DNA of 64,000 bases. Source: Edaphochlamys debaryana (taxonomy: Eukaryota > Chlorophyta > Chlorophyceae > Chlamydomonadales). The DNA lies in assembly GCA_016858145.1 (NCBI GenBank), contig JAEHOE010000078.1:434001-498000 (forward strand), in the 5' to 3' direction. The position numbers and the translations under genes were made by a program. The notes under the pieces are model-generated. The model made no database searches. It saw only the letters and a list, made by a program, of their open reading frames with translations, and was not told the origin of the DNA. Shown one piece after another: positions 44,201-56,077 of this stretch (its first letter is position 1; each line of letters opens with the position of its first letter).

Positions 44201-47200
44201 GTGACTGTGATGAGGTCAACCTAATCCCATCCACAGTGACCCCATGCACCACAGGCCCCAGCTGAGGCACCTACCAGCTCGTCATCCGCCAGCGGGGACC
44301 ACTCGGGCAGCGCCTGGCCCTCGTCCAGCCCCAGAAACACGCAGCCCGTGTCGCCCGACGCGCCGCCCGCGACGGAGGAGTTGCGCCGCGCCTTGCCGCC
44401 GGCCGCGGCGCCCTCGCCGCTAGCCTCCAGGTCCGCATCCTGCGCGGCCTTGGCCCGGGCCGCCCGCGCGGTAGAACGCCGCCGCGCCAAGAACACGGCG
44501 AGGGCGATCGACAGGAGCGCCACGGTCCCGACCGGGACCGCCACGGCGATTGCGATCTGCTTGGCGGCGTGGCAGCGAGTGGGAAGGAAGGGCGCGAGTG
44601 AGCTGGCAGCTGGGCAGGCCGCAGCCTGGGCCGTGCCAAAACCGGGCCCGTGTGCAACCCGGGTTTTAATGTGGCCGAAACAACCGCTGGGAGGCCGGCC
44701 GTTGTGGAGTACAATTGCACGATCTGCGTGGGCCTGACTCTTCATGCCGTGCGTGCCGTGGGCACGCGAAAGCCTATGCCTAGCTCCCGAGCTTCCCCTC
44801 CCATTGAGGGGCAACGCACCGTCGCTGAGTTGCTGCTACCGCCGCTATCCCCGCCAGTGCTCGAAGGGGCCGGGCTGGTGCCTCCGCCTGCGCGAGTGGA
44901 GAGAGTGACGGCACGCGGCAGCACTTAAGCCGGGGAGCGCCGAAGTGAAGATCCCCACGGCCATGCACCCTCCACCATCATCAGCCTTTCCATGTCGTCC
45001 GAGCGCGTCAGCACCGGCCACGTGGCGGGCTATGTTACACCAACTCACGGCCTCGGCCAGGCCCTCACTAGGCCCAGACACAGTGCGGAAGTGGCACCCC
45101 AAGCCGGTAGACTCTCAGCGCCCCACCTCCATTGCTCGGGCTTGCCGGAGGCGACGGCTTGGGGTTCTCCTCGTCCTGATAGATCTTCGTGTACAAAGTC
45201 ACGCACTCGGTGCCTGCGGAAGCGCACAGCAGGCGCAGCAGAGTTCATCTTCCGAGGGCTTGCGCAGATGACTTGACTACTAGACTTGCACCGCAGGCAT
45301 CGTCGTCGCATGGTCGGAAGCTCGGGACTTGATCGCACCAAGCTTGAGCACACAACCGCATCCCGTCCCTACCCGGCCGCGTTTTGAGGCAGTCCGGGTT
45401 GATGAATCGGTCCACGGCGTACATAACCTCCAGGGATGTGAACGTGTAGCCGCCTGCGTTCAAGGGCGGAACACAGGCTTCAGCAGCATCCAACAAGCTG
45501 CTTTGCGTCCGGCAGAGCCTGGTGTGCACTCCGGCAGCCTGGCCCCTTGCAGCCATCGCCCCCCTGGTCGGTCGCTACCCACCATAGTACAGGCCTTGGA
45601 ATGCCAGGGAGCTGCGGAGGCCGATCCAGGGAAACAAGAAAGGGCAGTTGCGGGTGTTCCGTTGGCGGAAAGCGCTTGGGGCGGGCCTCAAGCGTGCACG
45701 GTGCCGTACCGCGACAGCACGTGATGACATCAACGCCAGGCGTCCCCTTTCGTACTTAGCAAAACCCCGTGTCTTAAACCCAAACCAGCTGGGTTGCAGG
45801 CAAGAGCGCGAAGCTGGCCCCACAACCTCCCTTGCCCCTTGCACGACCCGAACCGCGGCCGTGCCACGCGCCCCAGCCCCAGCCCGGGCGGGTCCGTGCC
45901 CTGCGCGCCACCCGGACCCAAGCAATGCGTGGCGCCCGCAAGCCCCGGACGCCACGCCACCGCCACCGCCACGGCACGGCACGCATTGCACAGCACGGCA
46001 TGGCACGCAGCGCGCACCTGTCTGGCGTGGTGACGGTGGAGTAGTCCTGCATGCGGACCGCAGTTTCCAGAAACACGGGTTCGGGGCTGCGGGGCGGATG
46101 ATTGGAACCGGGGGAGGGCATGGCGGGGCGGGCTTGGTCGGCTGGAAGCACGGGCCGATGCGCGCAGAGCGGCAGAGCGAGGGCCCCCCGCAAAGGCCGG
46201 TGGGTCTGACCTAGGAAAGCACCCGAGCAAGCAGCGCGCACCCCTGTCCCCCGCCAACGGACCTGCGCGTTGTTTTGTACGTGAAGTTTGACACCTGCGG
46301 GCCATGGTTACACACACCCACAGCGGCCAATTCACTCAAGCAGCGCTTCACCCGCCCACAAGGGCCAGCCGAGGTGACAAGGCGAGCGTTTCCACAGGAC
46401 CACACGTGTCCCCAGTGCGACCACTGGCCTGCCCACTTACAGCCTGCAGGCCACCCTTGTTACTACCTTACGCCAAAAGCCAGCGCCGGAGCGTTGGCCT
46501 GCCAAAGAAGCCTCGCCTTACCTGGTAGCATAACTGCGTGTCGCCCCGACCTGGCGGCCGACTAGCTGCCACCATGTTCACGATGGCCGCCTCGTACGGC
46601 AGACCGACGTACCGCCGATGCACGCAATTCTGGAAGATCACTTCAGCCCCAACGGACTGGCGCAGGGACTTGAAGGATGGCCCTGTGTCAAGCCGGGACG
46701 GGGTGTGGAGTGTGAGGCACCGAGCTGTGCATGTGATCGGATGGTGCTGTGACAGCCGCCTGGCAAACCAGCGTGCGCTGCAGCAACCGGCTTTCAGAGC
46801 CACGTCCCCAGATCACGTGCGTTACGGGGCACCCCAGTGCTTCCAGTGTGCCTCAAGGTGCGTGAGGGACTGGCGGGCGCCGCCACCTGACCCCCCGCCT
46901 CGGTCCCAAACAATCCCCTGCGATACTTGCCTACGTTGTCGTAGATGCCAACCATCTGCGTTGTCAGGGCAGGTATGGCAGGGGTTGCGTGGGTTGGGTT
47001 ACGGTGGGTTCGGTGGCAATGGGCGAGGAAGAGCACCAGATAACGGCCACTGCGGCTGAGAGCTGGGTTAGCAGCAGGCATGAGGTCGGCCGAGGGCGCC
47101 CTGCGCTGGTGGGCCTCGATACCCGCTACCCAACGCAACGACGGTCTCACTTCAAAACCCGTGAACCGTAGTGTGTACCCGGAGCCGATCGCGTAGAGCA

Positions 47201-47733
47201 TAACGTTGTCGGACACTGCCGGGGAAGGGGGGGGATCCGATGGTCATGGGCGTGGGAGGGAGTACCCACGGTACCAGATAACAGGCAAGTGCGACCGAGA
47301 GCTTGCTTGGCAAACGTCGGCTGAGGGTGCTTCCGCAGGTCGGTCTCTCAGTAAACCAGCGACCTTACGCGAACACGGTCACTCACTCCAAGGCCCGAGA
47401 ACGTAGTGTGTCCCGAAGACTGGCCGGAGACTCACTACTCACTGCCCGGGGACTCCCAGAAGACTCACTGTTCAAGTATACGAGTCGCTGCTCCTGCAGC
47501 CGCTCGGGGGTCGCAGAAATGTTGACGCTGCGACTGAGGATTGCCAGGCCAGGCCATTCTGTGCCCAGCACAGTCAGCGAGTCGCCAATCAGCACCTCCG
47601 TCACGTTATGCTCGGACAGAGCACTGTAGAGCTCTCTGGTGCTGCTCACAACTATTGTAGCCCCGCGAGCACTACTTAGGACACTGGCAAGGCATGCTAG
47701 CAGGCACAATGGCCTGTAGCTCCACCGCAACAT
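41286..47733 (-). CDS. Receptor-like protein kinase F (17 exons, 922 aa)
   Basis: Intact diverged copy. Exons, 5' to 3': 47733-47469, 47215-47151, 46955-46931 (GC donor gcaagt), 46682-46522, 46294-46263, 46086-46018, 45611-45583, 45453-45373, 45213-45127, 44887-44820, 44556-44275, 44076-43419, 42989-42868, 42668-42513, 42330-42229, 42021-41751, 41581-41286. All phases agree. The ATG at 47733 opens a clean signal peptide (hydrophobic about 7-20). A Ser/Gly stalk precedes the transmembrane helix (about 295-317). DTGCVFLG/LPEWSP is present. A long Gly/Ser/Thr linker lies in exon 44076-43419 and runs directly into the Gly-rich loop GSGSFGVVYKG. Lys about 618, HGDLNPNN Asp about 760, DFG Asp about 784. 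The last exon is of the A type. It lies head-to-head with G. Exon 42989-42868 is nearly identical to those of C and G, unlike the diverged outer domain. Confidence 0.86.
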
Positions 47734-49906
47734 GTCTGCGGCCGGTTTCGCCCCTAGCTAGCGCGGTGCTCTGCGTAGAGGCCACATAGCATCTGTGGGC
47801 CGGTGACTTGTAAGCTGGAAAGCGAGAAGCGAGAGACTACGTGGTGTAGAGCTTTGACGATATTAGCACGCGGGGTCTCGGTTTGCAGCGAAGTGTCAAT
47901 ATCACAATCCTGTGATCGCCCCCACGGTTAGCACACTCGCGGGCTGGGCAGCGTGTACGCCTCGTATGAACACCTCGTATGAACAGGCGCCTTGCAGTAA
48001 TACGTAACCCCCCTTAGTGGATTCTTGTCCGAGGAGAAGCGCCCGTCAACTTGTGCCCGCTGAGCACCCTGTGCCCACGTAACAACTCTTGCGTCGTCAT
48101 AAGTTGCTAAGGTGTGCATTACGCCCGAAAGCCGCACCGTTTTGCAGCTGAGGCCGCTGAGGCCCGCGACTCACGTCACGGCGGGCTCAACTGCCCGCGA
48201 TGCCAGGCGAACGTTCCGCCCCCCGGTCATGCCTGGTCCCCAACCCAAAACGACCCGACGACCTTGTCATACACGTAGAGACCAGTTCCAGGCTCTGGGA
48301 TAGTCGGTCGCGGGTGCATGTTGGCCGACATGCTTGGGCGGGCAACCTCCACGGAAGAACTACCCGACAGGACCCGACCTCCGCCCAAGGGTGCCAAACC
48401 CGTCCCCCCCCTGGACGAGAATGCGAAGTTTGACACAACTCAATCAAATCTCAAGGATGGGAGAGTTAGGGGAGGGGGTTTCCCACCATGGGAGTTCCAA
48501 TCCGTAGCTGGCCTTTCCTGTGGGGACCAGCGACCAGGGGGCAGCCGGGACCCGGGAGGAGAACCCGCCTGGATACCGCAGCCGTCTGCCGCGCGGCTGA
48601 AGCCAGGGGCGAGCTTGTAGCCACTGGAGCCACGGAACGACGGAAGCTGGCAACCCATGTGAGCCTGCTGGCCCGTGGGCCGCGGCCACGCGGCTGTTCA
48701 GGTTGCGACCCGGGGGCTCCGAATGCACCTCTGGACCCTGGCGCCTCAAGACCCGGAGAATGGCCTCCCCGTGTCTGCCCCATGCCCATACACTTCTTTA
48801 CACGCACGGTTGAAGTGCAGGCTGCACAGCGAGTTTGGTGCTGTCACGGAGCCACACGCACACGCACACACCTTGCGCCAAGCGCCAGTTGTTCGGGACC
48901 TACAGGGTCCGTCCGGGTCCTTGCTATCTCGCGTCGGATTTCGAAGCGCTATCAGCTAGTTTTGCAGGCCCTTCAGACACACTCAGTTCGACTTTGCAGC
49001 CGTGACGCCGCCCTCAATGGAGCAGGTTTGTAGGGTGGTGGTGGAGCCTGCTGGTGGGCGCATGCGGGTGCCAGCGTGGCCCAAAACCAGGCCGCACCGT
49101 GGCTTGGCAAGCCCTTGCACCCTCGGCCCCTGCGTAGTTCGCGACCACGCCCTACGCCCCCTCAACCAAGCGCTACGCTTCGTTGATGTCTTCTTCCCCA
49201 AGCCTCCCCCCAACCCCTCCCTCCACCTCCCCCCCTGCACCCTTCCGCCCCTGCCCGTCTACCCCTGACCAGCAGAAGCAATCCAAGGTCCTGGTGGGAT
49301 GTGGTGTCACAGTAGTGGGGTGGAGGCACCTGCTGACTACTGCTGTCTGTGAGTGTAGACCTCCGTCCCTTGCGCAAGGCTTCGCCAGGGTAGCCAATTG
49401 CTTCCCTGGCCAGTTCATCTTCGCTGTCCAGTGGACGTCAAATGGCAGTGGCGGACGGTGACGATTACAGCGTTGGTCGCGGAGCACGGCTGCCAACAGG
49501 AGGCATGCTGCCCTGTATCTTGGGACGCGGTACGGGCATGGGTACGGTTCGCGGCCGTTCGGCCGCCGACTGGGGAGGAGGGGGCAGGGGGGAGGAGCTG
49601 AGAGGTTAAACACTGGACAGAAGTGCAATGCTGAGGCTTCTCAGTTTAAACACAAGTGTGCCACCTGGACTTGCCAGCCGCCAGACCGTCGACGGCACGG
49701 ATAACTCGGGATGAGACGGGCCAGGGCGCGATACGGACACCGCGGCAGTACGAGGGCAGTCCGAGTGACTTGCGCAGCTATAGCGTTCCAAAAGTTGTCA
49801 AGTGATTGCCCTCTTGGGACGATTTAGGGTATCGCGTCACACGGAGAGGTGTGGAGCATGTCGACCCGCACTCGGCTGACCCGCACCCGCGGTGCTGGCT
49901 CCTGAG
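47734..49906. promoter_or_regulatory. Divergent intergenic region between F and G
   Basis: A 2.2-kb gap between two outward-reading start codons, so it contains both promoters and 5' leaders. Several chance frames lie here (for example 48318-48620 and 48488-49033), without domain or splice support. No motif shared with the A-B gap or with the C/D/E block was seen. Confidence 0.45.
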
Positions 49907-52900
49907 ATGTACCTGCAGCGCTGCTGCTTCGTTCTACTCTTATCTGTAGCAGCGCTGTGCGGCTGCAACGCAATTGCAATCGCTGTTTCAAGCACGAGCG
50001 AACTGCGCGCAGCTCTTCTTAACGATGCGATAGAGGTCGTGGTTAGCGGGATTATCGTAGTTGAAGGCGCTTCATGGATTGGAGCTGTGGAGCTAAGCAG
50101 AAATGGTGAGTGCGTTGGTGCTAGGACGCTCCAGCCAGCAAGTTATGGGCATTGCGGGGTGACAACTAGCCTGAGGCGATGTCACGGAGGGTTGGGCGGC
50201 ACGGAGCCGTGTCCAACTCTTCCGGTGCCGGAAGAGTCCGCGCCCCGCCGGCCCCGGCGTGTCGTAGCCTGCTCTCACGCTTGTTGTCGGCCACCCCCTG
50301 TCAACTCAAAATCCCACAATTGAGTTACTTTGCACACCTGATCCTGGGCGGCGTTTCTTTAGGCAGTGGCCACTTCCCAGGCGTACCCAGGCTGGCGCCG
50401 TCCCTCCGAGCCGTCCCGCCCCACAGGCCGGCCAGTCGCGCCCTTCGCGGCTGCACGCAAACGCTCCGTACCCGATGCCCCCGCACAACCCACAGTGACC
50501 ATTACGGCCTCTCCAGAGCTGCTGGCCAAGGCGACCAAGCCCCGGCTGGACTTCCGCCACCTCAACATGCTCATCGGCATGGCGCCGGGCGTGTCGTTGC
50601 GCTTCAAAGGCCTCGAGGTACGGCGCCTCAGCTGGATCAGCTCCTGTACGGCAACCATATCGAAGAGCTTTCCTCCCACGGAACCTTCCCACAACCATAG
50701 CGCACAGGATGGGGAGGGCGCACGCAGGGTTTAGAATGACGAGGGCGGCCCTCGGTCCAGCCCTGGACCTAGCCAGGGCAGCCAGGCTGCCGCCTGCTTT
50801 TGACCCCTTTCCCCAACATGGGTTGCCTGCGCAGGTTGCCAACCACTCTGACATTCTGGGACCCAACGTGCGCTTCCTCCGCCAGTCCCCCGGCGCGGCC
50901 GTGTGGTGAGCAGTGCCCAGCACGCACGCAAGTAGCCCGCCTTCTCTGCATTGCCTCTTTGAACCACAACTGCCAACCACCAACCGCCAACCCCCAGGTT
51001 TGAGGATTGTGTGGTACGGCGCCGTGCGGGGCTGCCGTACACTGCGGCACTTCAAAACATGCTGGCAGCTAAGCGACCCGACGACCCCAGGCGCCCGCAG
51101 AACTGTAGGTGGACATGCTGTTCCTTTTTGGCATGCGAGCTCGAGGGTCGGGAAGCATGCATGTAAGGCCTGTCCGCCCCTACCAGCACTCCCGCTGCAT
51201 GGCACCCTCAGGCCGAGGAGGCTGCCAGTGTAACACACTACCACGTGGCCAGAAGGCCCCGGCGGCGCGCTCTGCCCCTGAAGCCCACTCCCGGGCCCAC
51301 GCCCCCCGTCCCGTCACCCATTCCGCCCGCAGGCTCCATGGCGGGCCGCCTCGAGTACGACAGTACGGCAGGCCCCGTGGTGTTCGACAACGCGATTGCC
51401 ATGACAGACTATGGCGCTACGGTGGCCGCGGAAAGGTGAGCGCGCAGCGGCTGCGGCGGAACAAGCTCGGGGCACAGAGGCAAGGACTCTTCAGCGCACT
51501 TCTCTCCCAAGCTGGACGCACGGCATTGGCATGTGGGGCTGTCCTGGGCCATGCCCCGCGTGTGCCACCGCTTAAGATGGAGTGGGATGGAGCGCCGCCA
51601 GCGTTCAGCAGGGTCTGCTTGCTTCCAGCTTTCGCCTGCAGCCGATGACTCCCCTGGTGCCCGTTTGCTTGCTTAACCGAGCCTTGGCCCCGCCCTTTCC
51701 CCTACGTCCTGAACCCAACAGCTCTCTCGCGTTCCAAGGCATAACCTACGGTGGGATGGGTGGCTGCTGGTCTGACCCCTGGGCCTCAGCGGGGTCATCT
51801 CTTGGTCGCGCGCTAACGCTAGACACCAAGTCGGAACCGCGCGTGCAGTTGTGCTGAGGGCCCGCTTACTGCCAGCCCTAGGCTACGCTTGCGAGTGAGC
51901 AGCGGGCCGGCCCTAGCTGGACCCACCCAGCCGCGCTTTCCCGCAAGCCCACCCCGTGCCTACTCCCTTCAGCCCAGCCCCTGCCCCTTGGCCCTTCCTC
52001 CTATCCACAGGCGGCTATGCGTTCTATGCATTGCGATCCTTCTATGCTGTAGAGAACCTGGTACCGCAGGTGGGGCTGGGACTGGTAGGAGGCGGGTTGA
52101 GAGAGTCGGCCCGCATGCGTCTTTGGGGCCAGGAGGGGGAGAGGAGGTCGGGGCCAGGAGGAGCGGGGGAGGACGTGACCTGGCGACGCTGGCGTAACCT
52201 TCTTTGCGCACTTCTTTGCGTCCCGCCCTGCGCAGTCTTGTCTCGACCAGCGCCCTGGCACCGAGTGCGTAACGCTCCTCCTCGACCAACTGGACGGCAA
52301 GCACCCCGCCGCGCCGCCGCCCCCCCATGCGGCCCCGGCCTCTTTGGGGCCCGGGAGCGCTGGAGACGGTGGTGGCGGCGACGGCACGGACACACAGACG
52401 GTGAGGCAAGCGACCCAACTGGGTCGGAGGCCGGGGCGTGTGCTTGGGTGGGGTCAAGGTGCTGGAACGAACGCACCGCTCACACCTGCCCCCACACTCC
52501 TGCATGCGCTGCCCGCGTGTACGGCACTACGGCCCCCGTTTTGCAGATCGTCATTGCCGTAGTCGTACCCGTGGTCTGCGTGCTGGCCATCGCCGTAGCC
52601 GCTGCCGCTGTGTGGGCGGCGCACCGGGGCCGCCTCCGCGGCCCGAGCCCCGGCTCCGCGGCTTCCTCGCCATACGCCAAGGCCTCAGCCAACGGCTCTG
52701 TGGGAGACAGCGACGTCGCCGCGCCCCCGCAGGGGACGGACGGCCCAGGGGCAGTCGCAGCGGCAGCCGCAGGGCAGGGCGGTGCTGGTGTCGGGGCAGG
52801 GGCCGGAGGGGGTCAGGCGGGCGTGTGCGTGTTCATGGGGGTGGGGGAGGAGGAGGGCGAGGAGGGCGACGTGTGGAACATCAACAACAGGAGCCCGGTG

Positions 52901-55900
52901 AGCCTCAGGGCATCCCCAAGGATGCGTAGCTAAGGGCCTAGGGCTTTATGCGAAGCCTCGGGCGCCTGAGGGCGCCTCAGCAGGGTGCGGCCTCCGCCTT
53001 CGCAAGGCCAGGCGCCAGCCGGGCGGCGCGCCCGGGACCTCCGCCTCCCCTTACGGACCGGGTCCTCAGACAATAACCATTACAGCCACCGGGTCCTCAG
53101 ACAGTGCCCACTACTGTGCACCTGCCCAACTACTGCTACGGCCCGCTGCGGCTGCCGTCCGCTCCCGCCGACCCAGTTCGTTGACCACTGCTTTTGCTGA
53201 CCGGCCACCGCCCCCGCCCCGTCATGCGACCCCGCAGGTGCTGAACGGCTCCAGTCAGCCCACGGTGGTGGGGCCCCTGACATCCGCCTCTGGCGATAGG
53301 GCTACACCTGGTGGAGGCGGTGGAGGCGACGGCGGCGGCGATGCGGTGCATAACAACCAGATAATGCCGGCAGCGGCGCTGTGTCTGGCAGCCGGGCACG
53401 AGAGCGCAGACCGACAGGACCCGGCAGGCCCAGCTGGGCCCCGCCCGGCGGGCCCAAGAAAGCTCCAGATCCCCGGACCCTCCCCGGCGCCCGCCGAGGC
53501 CCAAATTCAGATCCAGATCCAGAACGGCGGTGCCCCTACTAAGCGGCCGCAGGTAGCGCCTGCAGCGACGCTTGCGACGAAAGCAGGCCCCCCAGCGGCG
53601 GTCCCCACCAACGCCGCCGCGCCCACGCCCGCCCACGCTGCCGAGCGGGCCGCTGGGGTGGGGGCAGAGGCCGGGGCCGTGCGGACGCAGGTACCGGACG
53701 TGGTGGCAGAGCTTGGCGTTCTGGCGCAGGAGCTGAGGGCCACTGTCAATGACTCGGCAATCCGGCTGGACGCGTATCTTGGCGCGGGAAGTTTTGGCAC
53801 CGTGTACAGAGGTGCGCGGGCGTTCAAGGCAGGGCTGCTAGTGACGTATGTTGGCCTCGCTCCAGGCGATTTCTGCACTCCCGGATGCCCTCCTGGTTTT
53901 GTGGGGGTGGTTGAGTGTTTCAGTCGCGCCTGTGACGCGTGCTTCATACTGCCGTGCCCCTCGGCTTGGCCCTCAGCGTGTGCTACCTTCCACCGAAACC
54001 CTGCAGGCACGTGGCAGGGCCTCCCCGTGGCCGTCAAGACGGTGGTCTTCTCCGCCTCCCAGGAGCGCCGCCGCCGGGCGCTGCAGGAGGCGGCGCTGTG
54101 CCAGAGCATCAGCCACCCAAACATCATCGTAAGGGCACCGCAGGGCTGCGGTTTCCAGGGCGCCGAGACGTCCCCCGCTCCGCTCTTTCGGTGCTGAGAT
54201 ACATGCCGGGTTACCACCTCGCCGGGATGCCGTTTCTTGGTTTACACAGCATGGCCCTGCAGTGGTCTCCAACACCTGCCTCCCGAAGCCCCAAAACCCT
54301 AAAACCCGACACCCTCCCCGCCCCGCCCCAGGCCACGTACACCACTGAGCTGCAGCCGCTGGGCGGTCTGCCTGCGCCCGCCAGCGATGAGGCGGACGAC
54401 AGCGGCGCGTTGGGGCCCGGGGGCGAGGGCCGGTCTCAGCCCCTTGTGGTGAGATTGCTGGGCGTACTGGGTGGGGGCAAAGGGAGTGTTGAGCGAGTGA
54501 GGGCATGGATGCCGACGCTCCGCATCCGCCACGGCCCAAGAACGGCCGGACAGCTATGCTCGCTCTCGGAGCTGTGGCTTGCGCCGCCGGGCCCGACCCA
54601 CATCAGGGGACCCCTGACCCAGATCGCCCACTCGGGTGTGCGTAGTGTGCAAAACCCCCGCGAGCACCAAAGTCATCTAAGCACCGGACCCACATCAGCC
54701 CAAGCCTCCCTGCAGGCGCATGTGTGCGCCCCGAGCAGCACAGCAGCGTTTCGTGCCTAGACGTCCTCAGCAGCACGGCAGGTGCACCTCCACACCCATC
54801 ACCCATCACCCTCTGCCCTGCAGCAGGACTGGCGGCTGTACATCGTGATGGAGTACGCGGACGCTGGCCCGCTGGCCCAGCTGTACGGCGACAAGTCCAT
54901 CTGGCCTGCGCCCGACATGGTCAACATGGTGAGTCAGCCATCCGGCAACCGGCAACCCACCTTACTAATGACGGTACCGGCGCGCTTCGGTTTGGGCGAG
55001 GTTGGAGGTTGGAGGTTGGGCAGGCTGGCTTATGCTGCGGCTGCGGCTGCCGCTGCGCCCACAGGTAGACTGCAGCTAGGGCGAGGTTATTTGATCTTGG
55101 CGTTGATCGTTTGTGTCTTCTTGCACCCCTTTGCATGCAGGTGGCGATTGTGTCCCTGGCGCGTTGCATCGCGCGGGGCCTGGCACACCTGCACTCCAAG
55201 CGCATCGTGCACGCTGGTGAGAGCATTGCTTCCTCTTGGTCTCCACGCTACTTTAGCTGGGATGCTATCTGCGCGGGCGTGCTGAGCAACCAATGCTGCT
55301 GATCAGGGTTGCAAGGCTCGTTGCGGCTTGCTTGCTTGCCAACGCGCCGTACGCGCCGTGAATTGTAACGGCTGGGCTTAATCGCACAGACCTCAACCCC
55401 AACAACGTCATGCTCAAGCGGGACCCGGCCGAGCCCTCGGGCTATGCCGTCAAGATCGGGGACTTCGGGCTCAGCGTCATGCTGCCCGACCACCACACGC
55501 ACCTCAGCAACCTGCGCGTGGGGACCATGTTCTACGTCTGCCCCCTGACAGTCATGAAGGCCCAGATCGGGCCCTTCTCCGACAGTAAGATCGAGTTCCT
55601 GCACGCATGCCTACGCGTAGGAAGACCGGCAGAAGCTGACAGGGGCGCGTACCCTAGGGCCATAACTTCACACCCCTGTTACGCCCCCCATCCGCAGTTT
55701 TCTCCCTGGGCGTGGTTCTGTGGGAGCTGTACCACGGCCGGCGGGCGGGCCTCACCACGCCCGAGGGCCCGCGCTACTGCTCCGTCTTCCCCGCCTTCCT
55801 GCCCTCCTGCCCGCCCGCCTACAGCAAGCTTGCCATGCGCTGCTTGCGCCGCACGCCCCAGAAGCGCCCAAGCGCGGAGGAGGTGGAGTCGCGGCTCACA

Positions 55901-56077
55901 GACATGCTGCTGGCGATGCAGCACCAGCTCGCGACGGCTCGAACGGTTGGCGAGGTGGCTGTGGAGGTAGTCGATCTGGCGTCGGTCGGGCAGCGGAGCG
56001 CTACGGCCGGCAACCCCGCGGCAGGCGAGCAGTCGAAGCCTTGCGCTGCCGTGGCGATCTCCGTCCTCGAGCTGTGA
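49907..56077 (+). CDS. Receptor-like protein kinase G (16 exons, 924 aa)
   Basis: Intact and the most diverged copy. Exons: 49907-50105, 50496-50617, 50835-50905, 50998-51104, 51333-51435, 51722-51750, 52011-52069, 52236-52400, 52547-52897, 53238-53811, 54007-54128, 54332-54448, 54824-54928, 55141-55216, 55390-55584, 55698-56077. All are GT-AG and in phase. The start is the ATG at 49907, followed by a hydrophobic signal (about 7-22). The transmembrane helix (about 286-310) begins IVIAVVVPVV. The cytosolic motif is degenerate (VCVFMG with an acidic run). The Gln/Ala/Pro-rich linker ends in the helix VVAELGVLAQELRATV before GAGSFGTVYRG. Lys about 604, catalytic loop HADLNPNN (Asp about 734) split by an intron, DFG Asp about 758, CPL in place of APE. 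Exon 54007-54128 is base-for-base identical to that of C. The tail after the kinase is unique. Confidence 0.86.

Noticed and set aside
48318..48620. 100-codon frame between F and G
   Set aside because: No domain, no splice support, in the divergent promoter region; a retroelement fragment was considered but no motif supports it.
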